Assembly: GCF_024585265.1 (NCBI RefSeq)
Contig: NZ_CP036533.1
Coordinates: 3,729,001-3,793,000, forward strand
Length of the DNA: 64,000 nt
Reading direction: 5' to 3'
Source: Bradyrhizobium sp. WBAH42
Lineage (GTDB): Bacteria; Pseudomonadota; Alphaproteobacteria; Rhizobiales; Xanthobacteraceae
In this document: positions 36,397 to 44,703 of the stretch, piece after piece
Layout of the letters: each line of letters opens with the position of its first letter
Numbering within the stretch: position 1 is the first letter of the stretch
Position numbers and translations under genes: made by a program
Notes under the pieces: generated by a model
What the model was told of the DNA's origin: nothing
The model's input: the letters and a program-made list of their open reading frames with translations, nothing else
Databases searched by the model: none

Positions 36397-37611
36397 TTGC
36401 GCGGCCGGCCGCTGATTGCGGTGATGTGTATCGGCCAGCTCGGCAATCTGCTGCCGCACGTGACGTTGTCCGCAAATCTCGCCCAGCATCTGATGCCGGC
36501 GTGGGGGTTGTCCGCCGCCGAGGGCGGGATGATGGCGAGCGGCTACGCGTTTGGCTACATGCTGGCGGTGCCCGTGCTCACGACGCTGACCGATCGCATC
36601 GACGCACGGCTCGTGCTCCTCTGCGGCTCTGTCGTCAGCGCAGTAGCGACCGTCGCGTTTGGCATCTTCGCGCAAGGGTTCTGGTCGGGGACCATCATCT
36701 GGTCGCTCGCTGGCCTTGGTTTTGCCGGTGCCTACATGCCAGGGCTCAAGGCACTGACGGACCGGTTGCCCGCCGGCGACAGCTCGCGGGCGGTCACGCT
36801 CTACACGTCGAGCTTCTCGGTGGGCGTCGGCTTGTCGTTCCTGATCGCGCAAGTCCTCGCCGACGGCTGGGGATGGCGGACCGCGTTTTACGTGACCGGC
36901 ATCGGCCCCATCGCGATGGTGGTCGCGTGTCTTTTGATCGAGAGCCGCAGTCCCGCTCCAAGAACAGGACGCCTTTTGAACTTCGCGCCCGTTTTCGCCA
37001 ACCGCGAGGCGCTCGGCTACATCTTCGGCTACGGCGCGCATTGCTTCGAGCTCTACGGCATTCGCACATGGCTGGTCGGCTTCTGGACCTACGTCGTGGC
37101 GCATCAGGGCGCGCCCTCGTGGCTGAGCCCGGTCCTGATGAGCTTCTGTTTTGCAGTGATCTCCATGCCCGCCAGCATCCTCGGCAACGAGGCCGCACTG
37201 AAGTTCGGGCGACATCGGGCGATCACCGTGGTGATGATCGCTTCGGCCTGCGTTGCGCTCATCATCGGCCTGAATGCGACGGCGCCGGCATGGGTGCTGG
37301 CGCTGCTGCTGGTGATCTATGGCCTGACGGTGCCGGCGGATTCCGGTGCGTTGACGGCCGGCATGTCGGCTGCAGCTGTCTCGGAGCATCGCGGCGCGAC
37401 TCTGGCCCTGCATTCGACCGTCGGGTTCGGCCTGTCGGCGATCGGAGCGTGGGGAACCGGGGTTGCCCTCGATGCCGCTGGCGGTCCGCAGAGTGCAGAG
37501 GGCTGGTTGCTGGCCTTCACCGTGCTCGCGACCGGGATCGCACTCGGCCCGCTCGCGTTGATATGGTCGCGGACGGCTCGGTCCGACGAGCTGGTATCGA
37601 GGTCGCAATAG
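36397..37611 (+). CDS. MFS transporter of the arsenic operon (second)
   Basis: A 404-residue, 12-segment MFS protein, different from its neighbour (opens MRGRPLIAVMCIGQLGNLLPHV; contains a conserved DRLPAGDSSRAVTLYTSSFSVG). It starts 33 bases after the first MFS gene. The start is unclear: TTG 36397, with GGAGGAG 12 bases upstream; in-frame ATT 36388 is nearer to that site. Last gene of the rightward arsenic run. The substrate is unknown. Confidence 0.8.
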   Translation: MRGRPLIAVMCIGQLGNLLPHVTLSANLAQHLMPAWGLSAAEGGMMASGYAFGYMLAVPVLTTLTDRIDARLVLLCGSVVSAVATVAFGIFAQGFWSGTIIWSLAGLGFAGAYMPGLKALTDRLPAGDSSRAVTLYTSSFSVGVGLSFLIAQVLADGWGWRTAFYVTGIGPIAMVVACLLIESRSPAPRTGRLLNFAPVFANREALGYIFGYGAHCFELYGIRTWLVGFWTYVVAHQGAPSWLSPVLMSFCFAVISMPASILGNEAALKFGRHRAITVVMIASACVALIIGLNATAPAWVLALLLVIYGLTVPADSGALTAGMSAAAVSEHRGATLALHSTVGFGLSAIGAWGTGVALDAAGGPQSAEGWLLAFTVLATGIALGPLALIWSRTARSDELVSRSQ

Positions 37612-37667
37612 GCGAGCAGGATGCGGGCGATCGGGCTGACAGGGATCCGAGCCTTGCTCACGAATGC

Positions 37668-37681
37668 TTGACCCGGATCAA
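37668..37681 (+). promoter_or_regulatory. FixK/FNR-type box before the copper-efflux genes
   Basis: TTGACCCGGATCAA fits TTGA-N6-TCAA, the rhizobial FixK/FNR site. Its centre (37674.5) is about 40 bases before the start expected from a TATGTT -10 element at 37703-37708, the standard class II activator position. The first gene of the metal-efflux run starts at 37764. Confidence 0.65.
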
Positions 37682-37763
37682 AGAATGCTTTCGGCCGCAG
37701 ACTATGTTACTCAGGCTGCATTGCGGTTCCAAAGGGTATCCAAAAGGTTAAAGCAGACGTCTG

Positions 37764-38126
37764 ATGCGGATCGTTCGGACCATCCTGGCACTCGCCATCG
37801 CCATATCCCTGGCGATGCTGCCGGCTGGTGCGTCCGCTTCCAGCCTTACGATGTCGGCGGGTGATATGCAGGCGGCCATGCCGGTCGGCGGCGACGGCGA
37901 CATGTCGATGGACGATTGTTGTCCCGACATGAAGGGAACGGGCTCCGACAGCAGCTACAAGTGCGGGATGGGCTTCTGCTGTGTCGGCGGTACCGTTGCA
38001 CTTGCGGACATTCGTCCCCTGGCTTTCGAATTCCTTGCCGTCGCGGCAGCGGAAGCGGCTATTCCCGCCGATCAGGTCGTCGCCTCCCGCGGCGGCAGTC
38101 CTCCCTTCCGGCCTCCTCGAATCTGA
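37764..38126 (+). CDS. Small exported Cys/Met-rich protein, probably metal-related
   Basis: A 120-residue protein with a signal peptide (ILALAIAISLAMLPAGASA). The mature part has Met-rich (DMQAAM, DMSMDD) and Cys-rich (DDCCPDM, KCGMGFCCVGG) segments that suggest copper or silver binding in the periplasm, followed by a Pro-rich tail. It is the first gene after the FixK-type box and leads into the FixH-like gene and the cusBA genes. I know no family name for it. Confidence 0.72.
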   Translation: MRIVRTILALAIAISLAMLPAGASASSLTMSAGDMQAAMPVGGDGDMSMDDCCPDMKGTGSDSSYKCGMGFCCVGGTVALADIRPLAFEFLAVAAAEAAIPADQVVASRGGSPPFRPPRI

Positions 38127-38222
38127 TCTCCGTAAAAGACGCGCGCGGGCACGCCCCGCGCGACGACGGCTGATGTGCGCGTTCCTGCGTCACGGTCGAG
38201 ATCAATTCATGAGGACAGGACA

Positions 38223-38615
38223 ATGCTTTCCAAATTCAGCACTGCGGCTGTTGCCGCCACCCTTTCGCTTGCCGCCTCGGCCGCGTTGGCGGGCGCCGGC
38301 GACTATGCTTTCGAGCCGATCAATCCCGAGATGAAGAAGGGCGACGACGTCACGCTCGCCGTTCGTTTGACCAACAAGCAGACCGGCAAGCCGGTGCCGG
38401 ACGCCGTCATCTTCAAGACGCGCGTGGACATGGCGCCGGACGGCATGGCCGAGATGGAATCGGCGGTCGCACCGCTGCCGTCCAAGGAGCCGGGCGTCTA
38501 CGCCTTTAGGACGGACCTGCCGATGGCCGGCCGCTATCAGGTCACGCTCTCGGCGAAGGTGCAGGGTGAGGCCGAGACGGTCACGGGCAAGGTCGTCGTC
38601 AAGGCGATCAAGTGA
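38223..38615 (+). CDS. FixH/YtkA-like exported protein
   Basis: A 130-residue protein with a signal peptide (FSTAAVAATLSLAASAALA) and an all-beta Ig-like domain of the FixH/YtkA type (MKKGDDVTLAVRLTNKQTGKPVPDAVIFKTRVDMAPDGM, then PGVYAFRTDLPMAGRYQVTLSAKVQ). It has several Met residues in the metal-facing loop (MAPDGMAEM). Such proteins commonly accompany copper efflux genes and may act as copper carriers. It starts about 100 bases after the preceding gene and 80 bases before cusB. Confidence 0.82.
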   Translation: MLSKFSTAAVAATLSLAASAALAGAGDYAFEPINPEMKKGDDVTLAVRLTNKQTGKPVPDAVIFKTRVDMAPDGMAEMESAVAPLPSKEPGVYAFRTDLPMAGRYQVTLSAKVQGEAETVTGKVVVKAIK

Positions 38616-38694
38616 GCTTTCGGGCGCCGCCGGATGGCGCCCGAACTTCTCTTTCCCATTCACATGGACGCGCTCTGAGCGCGCGAATTCAACC

Positions 38695-40116
38695 ATGAAG
38701 ACGTTGCGTCTCTTGACTGCTCTCGCTCTCGGCGGCGGCCTCGCCCTTGGCGCGTACTGGTCCTCGAACGAGGGGCGCTGGTCGGTCCATGCCGAAGTGA
38801 CCCCGGCTGCGGCGCCAGCGGACCGGACTCCGCTCTACTATCGCGATCCCAGTGGCGCGCCGCTCTGGTCCGCCGGGCCAAAGAAGGATGACCGCGGGCG
38901 GGACTATCTGCCGGTCTACGATGACGACAAGGCCGCCCAGGCAGAGCCGAGACCAGCGCAGGCGGCTTCATCGCGCAAGATTCTCTACTACCGCAATCCC
39001 ATGGGCTTGCCCGACACCTCGCCGGTGCCGAAGAAGGACCCGATGGGGATGAACTATGTCCCCGTCTACGAAGGCGACGACGTCGATGACGGCTCGGTGA
39101 AGCTGTCGCCCGGCAAGATCCAGCGCAGCGGCGTGAAGTCCGAGCCGGTCGCGCGTCGATCGGTCCGGGCCCTGGTCAAGGCGCCCGGTACGATCCAATT
39201 GGACGAGCGTCGCGTCTCGGTGATCGCGATGCGCGCCGAGAGCTTCGTGCAGAAGATCGCGGACGTCACCACCGGCACCCGCGTCAAGGCGGGCCAGCTG
39301 CTGATGGAGATCTACAGCTCGGCGGTCGCCTCCGCGGCGGCCGAGTACCTCGCGACCATCACCTCCAAGACCGTCGGCGGCGTCGAGATGTACGGCCGCG
39401 GCTCGCGGCAACGGCTGGTCAATCTCGACGTCCCCGAGCGGGTGATCGCCGAGATGGAGAAAACGCATGTCGCGCCCGTCACCATCCATTGGTCGGCGCC
39501 GCGCGACGGGATCGTGCTCGAGCGCAACGCGATCGAAGGCATGCGCGCCAATCCCGGCGACGTGCTGTTCCGCATTGCCGACACCTCGCTGGTCTGGGCG
39601 CTGGTCGACGTCGCCGAGCGGGATCTCGGCAACATCGCGGTCGGGCAGTCCGTTGCGGTGCGCGCGCGCAGCTTCCCCGGCCGCAGCTTCACCGGCAAGA
39701 TCGCGGTGATCTATCCGCAGGTGAACCGCGAAACCCGGACGGTCCGCGTCCGCATCGAGCTCGCCAATCCCGAGGCGGTGCTGCTGCCGGACATGTATGT
39801 CGATGCCGACGTCGATACGGCAGATGGCGCGTCCGTCCTGGCGATCCAGGACAGCGCGGTGCTCGACACCGGCACGCGGCAGGCCGTCCTCGTCGACAAG
39901 GGGGACGGGCGCTTCGAGCCGCGGGAGGTGAAGCTCGGGCGCCGCGGCGGCGGCTTGATCGAGGTGCGGGACGGCCTTGCCGAAGGCGAAGCGGTGGTCA
40001 CGTCCGCCAACTTCCTGATCGATGCCGAAAGCAATTTGAAGGCCGCGCTGAAAGGCTTTGCCGAGGCTGCGCCTCAAGCCTCCGATGCCGGCCATGCGAC
40101 GGGAGAGCACAAGTGA
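38695..40116 (+). CDS. cusB: CusB-like periplasmic adaptor of a heavy-metal RND pump
   Basis: A 473-residue membrane-fusion protein that links the inner-membrane pump to an outer-membrane channel. After the signal-anchor it has two tandem copies of a heavy-metal-binding module: YYRDPSGAPLWSAGPKKDDRG (about residues 38-60), degenerate, and YYRNPMGLPDTSPVPKKDPMGMNYVPVY (about 95-122), near canonical. The barrel-sandwich and beta-barrel domains follow (IQLDERRVSVIAMRAESFVQK, then RNAIEGMRANPGDVLFRIAD). Its stop overlaps the cusA start by 4 bases. Confidence 0.92.
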   Translation: MKTLRLLTALALGGGLALGAYWSSNEGRWSVHAEVTPAAAPADRTPLYYRDPSGAPLWSAGPKKDDRGRDYLPVYDDDKAAQAEPRPAQAASSRKILYYRNPMGLPDTSPVPKKDPMGMNYVPVYEGDDVDDGSVKLSPGKIQRSGVKSEPVARRSVRALVKAPGTIQLDERRVSVIAMRAESFVQKIADVTTGTRVKAGQLLMEIYSSAVASAAAEYLATITSKTVGGVEMYGRGSRQRLVNLDVPERVIAEMEKTHVAPVTIHWSAPRDGIVLERNAIEGMRANPGDVLFRIADTSLVWALVDVAERDLGNIAVGQSVAVRARSFPGRSFTGKIAVIYPQVNRETRTVRVRIELANPEAVLLPDMYVDADVDTADGASVLAIQDSAVLDTGTRQAVLVDKGDGRFEPREVKLGRRGGGLIEVRDGLAEGEAVVTSANFLIDAESNLKAALKGFAEAAPQASDAGHATGEHK

Positions 40117-43100
40117 TCGCCCGCATCATCGCCTGGTCGGCGCGCAACCTGCTGCTGGTGTTGTTCGGCACCGGCTTTGCGGCCGCCGCCGGCTTCTACG
40201 CGCTGCTTCATCTGCCGCTCGACGCGATCCCCGACCTCTCGGACACCCAGGTCATCGTCTACACTGAATATCCCGGCCAGGCGCCGCAGGTGATCGAGGA
40301 CCAGGTCACCTATCCCCTGACGACGGCGATGCTGACCGTGCCGAAATCGAAGGTGGTGCGCGGCTTCTCCTTCTTCGGCGTGTCGTTCGTCTACGTGATC
40401 TTCGAGGACGGCACCGACATCTATTGGGCGCGCTCGCGCGTGATGGAGTTCCTGAACGGCGCCACGTCGCGGCTTCCTGTCGGCGTCACTCCGACCATCG
40501 GGCCCGACGCGACCGGCGTCGGCTGGGTCTATCAGTACGCGGTGATGTCGAAAGAATTGAACCTCGCCGACACGCGCACCATCCAGGACTGGAATCTGAA
40601 ATTCGCGCTGGCCAAGGCCGAAGGCGTTGCGGAAGTCGCCAGCATCGGCGGCTTCGTCAAGCAGTACAACGTGGTGCTCGACCCCCAGCGCATGCGCGAC
40701 CGCGGCATCAGCATGCAGAAGATCCGGGAGGCGATCCGCGCCAGCAACGCCGACGTCGGCGGCCGAACGGTCGAGCTGTCGGAGTTCGAATACGTCATCC
40801 GCGGCAAGGGCTACATCAAGAGCATCAACGATCTCGGCAACATCGTCCTGAAGACGAGCAACGGCACGCCGGTGCTGCTCCGGGACGTCGCCAATGTCGA
40901 GCTCGGACCCGACGAGCGGCGCGGCATTGCCGAGCTGAACGGCGAGGGCGAGGTTGCAAGCGGCATCGTGCTGCAGCGCTTCGGCGTCAACGCGCTCGAC
41001 GTCATCGAAAACGTCAGGAAGCGCCTCAAGGAGATCGCGAGCAGCCTGCCGAAATCGGTGGAGATCGTCCCGGTCTACGACCGCTCAGGCCTGATCTATG
41101 CGGCGATCGACACGCTCAAGCACACCTTGTTCGAGGAGAGCATCGTGGTCGCGCTCGTCTGCATCGTGTTCCTGCTCCATGTCCGCAGCGCGCTGGTCGC
41201 GATCCTGATGCTGCCGGTCGGCGTGCTGATGGCGTTCGGCGCCATGAAGCTGCTGGGCCTGGGATCCAACATCATGAGCCTCGGGGGCATCGCGATCGCG
41301 ATCGGGGCCATGGTGGATGCCGCGATCGTCATGATCGAGAACGCGCACAAGCACCTCGAGCGCGCCGAGCCCGGTCAGTCGCGCGTCCAGATCCTGATCG
41401 ATGCGGCATCCGAGGTCGGCCCGGCGTTGTTCTTCAGCCTGCTCATCATCACCGTCTCGTTCATGCCGATCTTCACGCTGGAATCGCAGGAGGGGCGGCT
41501 GTTCAGCCCGCTGGCGTTCACGAAGACCTTCGCGATGGCCGCCGCGGCCCTGCTGTCCGTCACTCTGGTGCCGGCACTGATGGTGATCTTCGTTCGCGGC
41601 AGGATCGTTCCCGAGAGCAGGAACGTCATCAACCGCTTCCTGATCTGGATCTACCGCCCCGTCATCAAGGGCGTGCTGCGCGCCAAGACGCTGGTGATCC
41701 TGGCCTCGCTCGTCGTGCTCGCCGTCACGATCTGGCCGGCGCGGCAGCTCGGCACCGAGTTCATGCCGACGCTGAACGAGGGCACGCTGCTCTACATGCC
41801 GACCACGCTGCCCGGCATCTCCGTGACCAAGGCGGCCGAGCTGATGCAGACGCAGGACCGCATCATCAAGTCGTTCCCGGAGGTCGAATCGGTTTACGGC
41901 AAGGCGGGGCGGGCGGCGACCGCGACCGATCCGGCGCCCACCGAGATGTTCGAGACGGTGGTCAGCCTGAAGCCGAAGGAGCTTTGGCGCCCTGGCGTCA
42001 CCATCGACAGCCTGATCGCGGAGATGGACAAGGCGCTGCAGTTTCCGGGCGTCTCAAACGCCTGGACCATGCCGATCAAGGCGCGCATCGACATGCTGTC
42101 CACCGGCATCCGCACTCCCGTCGGTGTCAAGGTGATGGGCATCGACCTCGTCGAGATCGATCGGCTGGCGAAGCAGGTCGAACGCGTGATCAAGGCGGTC
42201 CCGGGCACCGCATCGGCCTACGCCGAGCGCGGCATCGGCGGCTATTATCTCGAGATCGTCCCGGATCGCGAGGCGCTCGCCCGCTACGGCATCCTGATCC
42301 AGGACGTTCAGGACACCATCGCGGCCGCGCTCGGCGGTCAGACCGTCACGACGACGGTGGAAGGGCGGCAGCGCTTCACGGTAAACATGCGCTATCCGCG
42401 CGACCTGCGCGACAATCCCAAGGCGATCGCCAGCGATATCCTGGTGCCGATGCCCGCAGGCGGCGCGGTGCCGCTCGGCGAGGTCGCGAAGGTCGAGCCG
42501 GCGCGGGGCCCGACCTCGATCCGGACCGAGAACGGCCAGCTCGCGACCTACGTCTATGTCGACATCCGCGATCGCGACATCGGCAGCTACGTCGCCGATG
42601 CGCAACGCGCCGTGACTGACAGCATCCAGTTCCCGCCCGGATATTACGTGGTCTGGAGCGGCCAGTACGAATATCTGCAGCGCGCCGCGGCGCGCCTGAA
42701 GATCGTGGTGCCGGTGACGCTGACGATCATCTTCCTGCTGCTGTACCTGAATTTCAGGGCCATGACCGAAACCCTCATCGTCATGCTGTCGCTGCCCTTC
42801 GCGCTGGTCGGCGGCATCTGGATGATGTGGTGGCTCGGCTTCAATTTGTCGGTCGCCGTCGCCGTCGGCTTCATCGCGCTCGCCGGCGTCGCCGCCGAGA
42901 CCGGCGTCGTGATGCTGATCTACCTCGAGCATGCCCTGGCCGAGATGAAGGCGACGTGCCGCGCCGAGGGCAGGGGCTTCACCCGGCAGGATGTCCACGA
43001 GGCCATCATGGTGGGCGCGGTCGAGCGCGTGCGTCCCAAGATGATGACGGTCGTCGCCATCATGGCGGGCCTGCTGCCGATCATGTGGAGCACCGGAACC

Positions 43101-43304
43101 GGGTCGGAGATCATGCAGCGGATCGCGGTGCCGATGATTGGCGGCATGATATCGTCGACGCTGCTGACGCTGATCGTGATCCCCGCGATCTTCGGATTGG
43201 TGAAGGGCGTCCGCTTGCCGCCCAAGCGCGAGGACAAGGCGCCATCGACCGAGACGCCAAAGCCGATCGGCGCCAGATTGCGCGTCGTGGAGCCGGCCGG
43301 ATGA
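40113..43304 (+). CDS. cusA: CusA-like copper/silver RND efflux pump
   Basis: A 1063-residue inner-membrane pump of the heavy-metal RND class. Opens with the usual RIIAWSARNLLLVLFGT and IPDLSDTQVIVYTEYPGQAPQ, and the fourth membrane segment reads AIAIGAMVDAAIVMIENAHKHLE, the signature of copper/silver (CusA/SilA) pumps rather than zinc/cobalt ones. Twelve membrane segments with two large periplasmic loops. GTG start overlapping the adaptor stop; reading from further upstream continues in a frame that is out of register with the adaptor. No outer-membrane channel gene follows. Confidence 0.94.
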   Translation: MIARIIAWSARNLLLVLFGTGFAAAAGFYALLHLPLDAIPDLSDTQVIVYTEYPGQAPQVIEDQVTYPLTTAMLTVPKSKVVRGFSFFGVSFVYVIFEDGTDIYWARSRVMEFLNGATSRLPVGVTPTIGPDATGVGWVYQYAVMSKELNLADTRTIQDWNLKFALAKAEGVAEVASIGGFVKQYNVVLDPQRMRDRGISMQKIREAIRASNADVGGRTVELSEFEYVIRGKGYIKSINDLGNIVLKTSNGTPVLLRDVANVELGPDERRGIAELNGEGEVASGIVLQRFGVNALDVIENVRKRLKEIASSLPKSVEIVPVYDRSGLIYAAIDTLKHTLFEESIVVALVCIVFLLHVRSALVAILMLPVGVLMAFGAMKLLGLGSNIMSLGGIAIAIGAMVDAAIVMIENAHKHLERAEPGQSRVQILIDAASEVGPALFFSLLIITVSFMPIFTLESQEGRLFSPLAFTKTFAMAAAALLSVTLVPALMVIFVRGRIVPESRNVINRFLIWIYRPVIKGVLRAKTLVILASLVVLAVTIWPARQLGTEFMPTLNEGTLLYMPTTLPGISVTKAAELMQTQDRIIKSFPEVESVYGKAGRAATATDPAPTEMFETVVSLKPKELWRPGVTIDSLIAEMDKALQFPGVSNAWTMPIKARIDMLSTGIRTPVGVKVMGIDLVEIDRLAKQVERVIKAVPGTASAYAERGIGGYYLEIVPDREALARYGILIQDVQDTIAAALGGQTVTTTVEGRQRFTVNMRYPRDLRDNPKAIASDILVPMPAGGAVPLGEVAKVEPARGPTSIRTENGQLATYVYVDIRDRDIGSYVADAQRAVTDSIQFPPGYYVVWSGQYEYLQRAAARLKIVVPVTLTIIFLLLYLNFRAMTETLIVMLSLPFALVGGIWMMWWLGFNLSVAVAVGFIALAGVAAETGVVMLIYLEHALAEMKATCRAEGRGFTRQDVHEAIMVGAVERVRPKMMTVVAIMAGLLPIMWSTGTGSEIMQRIAVPMIGGMISSTLLTLIVIPAIFGLVKGVRLPPKREDKAPSTETPKPIGARLRVVEPAG

Positions 43305-43365
43305 CGCGAGCCATGATGCACGATCAAATGTTGGAGCGCCGGAGCGACAGAAGAGGAAGCCGAAG

Positions 43366-43857
43366 ATGAAGCCGAAGATGAAGCAACGTGCATATTTGAT
43401 GACCCGCCGGTCGCTTGTCGGGCTGATGGCCGCGGCCGCTCTTGCAAGGCCCGCCGCGGCGGCGCCCGACGCAGCCACACTCACGGTGCACCGTGATCCG
43501 AGCTGCGGCTGCTGCGCCGGCTGGGTGCAGCATCTGCGGGATGCAGGATTTACCGTCGAGGTGGAGGAGACCCCCGACCTCGACCCGATCCGGGCGCGTC
43601 TCGGCATCCCTTCGAACCTGGTCGCCTGTCATACGGCAGAGGTCGCCGGTTATGTCGTCGAGGGGCACGTGCCGGCTGCGGCCGTGCGGCGCCTTCTCTC
43701 CGAGCGTCCCAACGCGAAGGGACTCGCCGTGCCGGGCATGCCGGTCGGATCGCCCGGGATGGAAGGCGGCACGCCGCAGCGTTACGAGGTCGTGCTGTTC
43801 GGTGCCGATGGCCAAAAGCCGTTCATGCGCTTCATCGGCGCGCAGGCGATTGATTGA
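43366..43857 (+). CDS. DUF411 metal-binding protein
   Basis: A 163-residue exported protein (signal after MTRRSLVGLMAAAALARPAAA) of the DUF411 family, which commonly accompanies copper resistance genes. The motif DPSCGCCAGWVQHL (about residues 45-58) gives a CxCC-type metal site, and GHVPAAAVRRLLSERP and PGMPVGSPGME follow as in the family. It starts 61 bases after cusA and likely belongs to the same transcript. ATG 43366 was used; ATG 43381 or 43399 is possible. Confidence 0.88.
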   Translation: MKPKMKQRAYLMTRRSLVGLMAAAALARPAAAAPDAATLTVHRDPSCGCCAGWVQHLRDAGFTVEVEETPDLDPIRARLGIPSNLVACHTAEVAGYVVEGHVPAAAVRRLLSERPNAKGLAVPGMPVGSPGMEGGTPQRYEVVLFGADGQKPFMRFIGAQAID

Positions 43858-43932
43858 CCAAGGCGCGCTACCATACCGGCATGATGCACCGGGCTGTGCG
43901 GGGGCTATCCATTGAGAGCTCTTCCCTGCGGC

Positions 43933-44063
43933 CATCCTTCGAGACGCCCGCTTTCAGCGGGCTCCTCAGGATGAGGGCGGAGTGCGCGGCAGCGGTTTCA
44001 ACGAACACTGATGCCGATGAGCCTCATCCTGAGGAGGCGCGTAAGCGCCGTCTCGAAGGACGA
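43933..44063. repeat. Palindromic intergenic repeat, family C
   Basis: CATCCTTCGAGACG with GCTCCTCAGGATGAGG on the left pairs with CCTCATCCTGAGGAGGC and CGTCTCGAAGGACG on the right, around about 50 bases. It fills most of the 306-base gap 43858-44163. This is a separate family from A, B and D. Similar pairs are common between Bradyrhizobium genes (from memory). Confidence 0.8.
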
Positions 44064-44163
44064 GGCGTGCGCACCGGCCGTGCTACAAGTCGTATGCGAT
44101 AGCCTTGGGGGCTGCCTTGGTGCTGTGCGGGGGACACATTAGACGGTGCAGCGCGATGCTAGC

Positions 44164-44571
44164 CTATGGTTGTGGCGGATAGCGCTCGAACGCCGGCAGT
44201 TCGTGCGCATGCTCCATCCAGCGCAGGCGCTCGGCGACCTGGATCTGCATCGTGGCAGGCACGGCCTCGGGATCGTCGTAGGTCGCGCTCTGGATGTCGA
44301 TAATCCCCGGCATCATGTTGGTATTGACGTAGAACAGTCCGGTTCCGCAGTCGCCGCAAAAGTGCCGCCGCCCGTGTTCCGAGGAGCGGTAAACCTTCGG
44401 CTCGCCCTTGGTCACCTTGACGGCGCTGTCCGGGTACATCGTCCAGCCGACGACCGGAGCCCCGGCATGAAGCCGGCAATCGCGGCAGTGACAAAGCGCG
44501 TGTACGATTGCCTCGCCCTCGACCTCGTAACGGATTGCGCCGCAGTGACAGCCGCCCGTGATGGTGCTCAT
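44164..44571 (-). CDS. GFA-family zinc protein (second)
   Basis: A 135-residue GFA/CENP-V-fold protein with the zinc ligands GGCHCGAIRY (residues 6-15), CHCRDC (about 27-32) and CGDCGTGLF (about 72-80). It differs clearly from the copy in the mutase operon. A GGAGGAACGC site supports the ATG chosen. It is convergent with the repeat and the DUF411 gene and 132 bases downstream of the next leftward gene. The substrate is unknown. Confidence 0.88.
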   Translation of the reverse strand: MSTITGGCHCGAIRYEVEGEAIVHALCHCRDCRLHAGAPVVGWTMYPDSAVKVTKGEPKVYRSSEHGRRHFCGDCGTGLFYVNTNMMPGIIDIQSATYDDPEAVPATMQIQVAERLRWMEHAHELPAFERYPPQP

Positions 44572-44703
44572 GCGTTCCTCCGATCGAAGTCGAGTTTTCA
44601 GATCGATAGCTCTCGCGCCTGGTGGCTTCAACAACGCAGTCGATTTGCGATTGCGTCCTACTGTCGCCTGACAGCTGCTGCCAATGCGGCTCCGCCCGCG
44701 AGG

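Noticed and set aside
34966..37608. An 880-residue minus-strand open frame opposite the MFS genes
   Set aside because: Low-complexity Arg/Gln/His-rich shadow; the plus strand encodes two clear 12-segment MFS proteins.
39489..40112. Upstream extension of cusA by 208 codons
   Set aside because: It overlaps cusB in another frame and is Arg-rich; the GTG overlapping the cusB stop starts the conserved pump N-terminus.
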